Source: DASQDT01 sp036380435
GTDB lineage: Bacteria; Acidobacteriota; Blastocatellia; Pyrinomonadales; Pyrinomonadaceae
Direction of reading: 5' to 3'
Length of the DNA: 8,802 nt
NCBI GenBank assembly: GCA_036380435.1
Contig: DASVES010000310.1
Location: 1-8,802, forward strand
A program made the position numbers and the translations under genes. This document shows, one piece after another, positions 8,545 through 8,802 of the stretch. Every line of letters begins with the position of its first letter. The stretch's first letter is position 1. The notes beneath the pieces were generated by a model. The model did no database searches and had not been told where the DNA came from. It saw only the letters and a program-made list of their open reading frames with translations.

Positions 8545-8802
8545 ATGAGACGAGTTCACGCGCCCGCACGCCCCTTCCTGCGCCTCGCGCTCCTGCTCCT
8601 TTGCCCCGCGCTCGGCCACGCCGAAGCGTTCGCTCAGGAGAACAAGCCGGCCGGCGAACGCCACGCCGAGCAGGTCAAGACCCTGCTCGCCAGCCCCGAA
8701 ATCGTCAAGGCGCTCGCGCACATCGATTCGGGCCGCGAACAAATCCTCAAGGAGTGGATCGCCATCACGGAGGTCAACGCCCCCTCGGGCAAGGAGCGGC
8801 CG
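8545..8802 (+). CDS. Secreted M20/M28-like metallopeptidase, 5' end only
   Basis: 86 codons from the ATG at 8545 to the window edge. The N-terminus is a signal peptide: basic MRRVHAPARP, hydrophobic FLRLALLLLCPAL, then GHAEAFAQ with cleavage near residue 31. The mature start has a helix (ERHAEQVKTLLASPEIVKAL) and then REQILKEWIAITEVNAPSGKERP. The phrase ITEVNAPSGKE resembles the entry of M20/M28-type exopeptidases and peptidase T-like proteins (ITEIPAPSGKE). The catalytic metal-binding residues are beyond the window, so the assignment rests on this segment alone. It starts 15 bp after the cREC-like gene and is probably co-transcribed with it. No clear Shine-Dalgarno is visible. Confidence 0.6.
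   Translation, partial: MRRVHAPARPFLRLALLLLCPALGHAEAFAQENKPAGERHAEQVKTLLASPEIVKALAHIDSGREQILKEWIAITEVNAPSGKERP

Overview
This 8.8-kb, GC-rich window reads as ordinary bacterial chromosome. Acidobacteriota (Blastocatellia-like) is my best guess. The guess rests on gene content: a stand-alone Uma2 protein, a zinc-ribbon DnaC/DnaI-like loader, FG-GAP-type secreted proteins and an M20-like exopeptidase, together with heptamer-repeat hairpins. No marker gene settles it. There is no tRNA, rRNA, CRISPR array or transposase, and no gene-free stretch longer than 300 bp.

Left part, all on the minus strand (transcribed right to left): carB (4662 to 1408), a MogA/MoaB-family molybdopterin gene (1355 to 840), then a good sigma-70 promoter (789 to 761) driving nuoA (713 to 288) and the start of nuoB, which is cut by the window edge. 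carA is not in the window. carB and a divergent plus-strand Uma2 gene (4844 to 5434) share a 181-bp spacer that holds a carB-side promoter candidate and three near-identical 10-bp direct repeats.

Middle: the Uma2 gene converges on a DnaC/DnaI-like AAA+ ATPase gene (minus, 6563 to 5640), which has its own extended -10 promoter. An 88-bp MITE-like palindromic element lies between the two. Upstream of the ATPase, on the same strand, come a secreted protein with two Asp/Gly-rich calcium-type loops (7672 to 6767) and an easily missed 49-aa zinc-ribbon plus membrane-helix protein (7850 to 7701).

Right part, plus strand: a divergent promoter region with a palindrome around its -10, a cREC-like receiver-domain protein (8071 to 8529), and, 15 bp later, the 5' end of a secreted M20/M28-like peptidase gene running off the window.

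The most unusual content is repetitive. Three loci (205-282, 1344-1472, 6671-6767) are inverted repeats whose arms consist of perfect 7-bp tandem units: GTGATAA at two loci and TTCAAAG at one. One splits nuoA from nuoB. One supplies the last ~19 residues and stop codon of CarB and the apparent TTG start of the MoaB-like gene. One forms the stem of an apparent intrinsic terminator.
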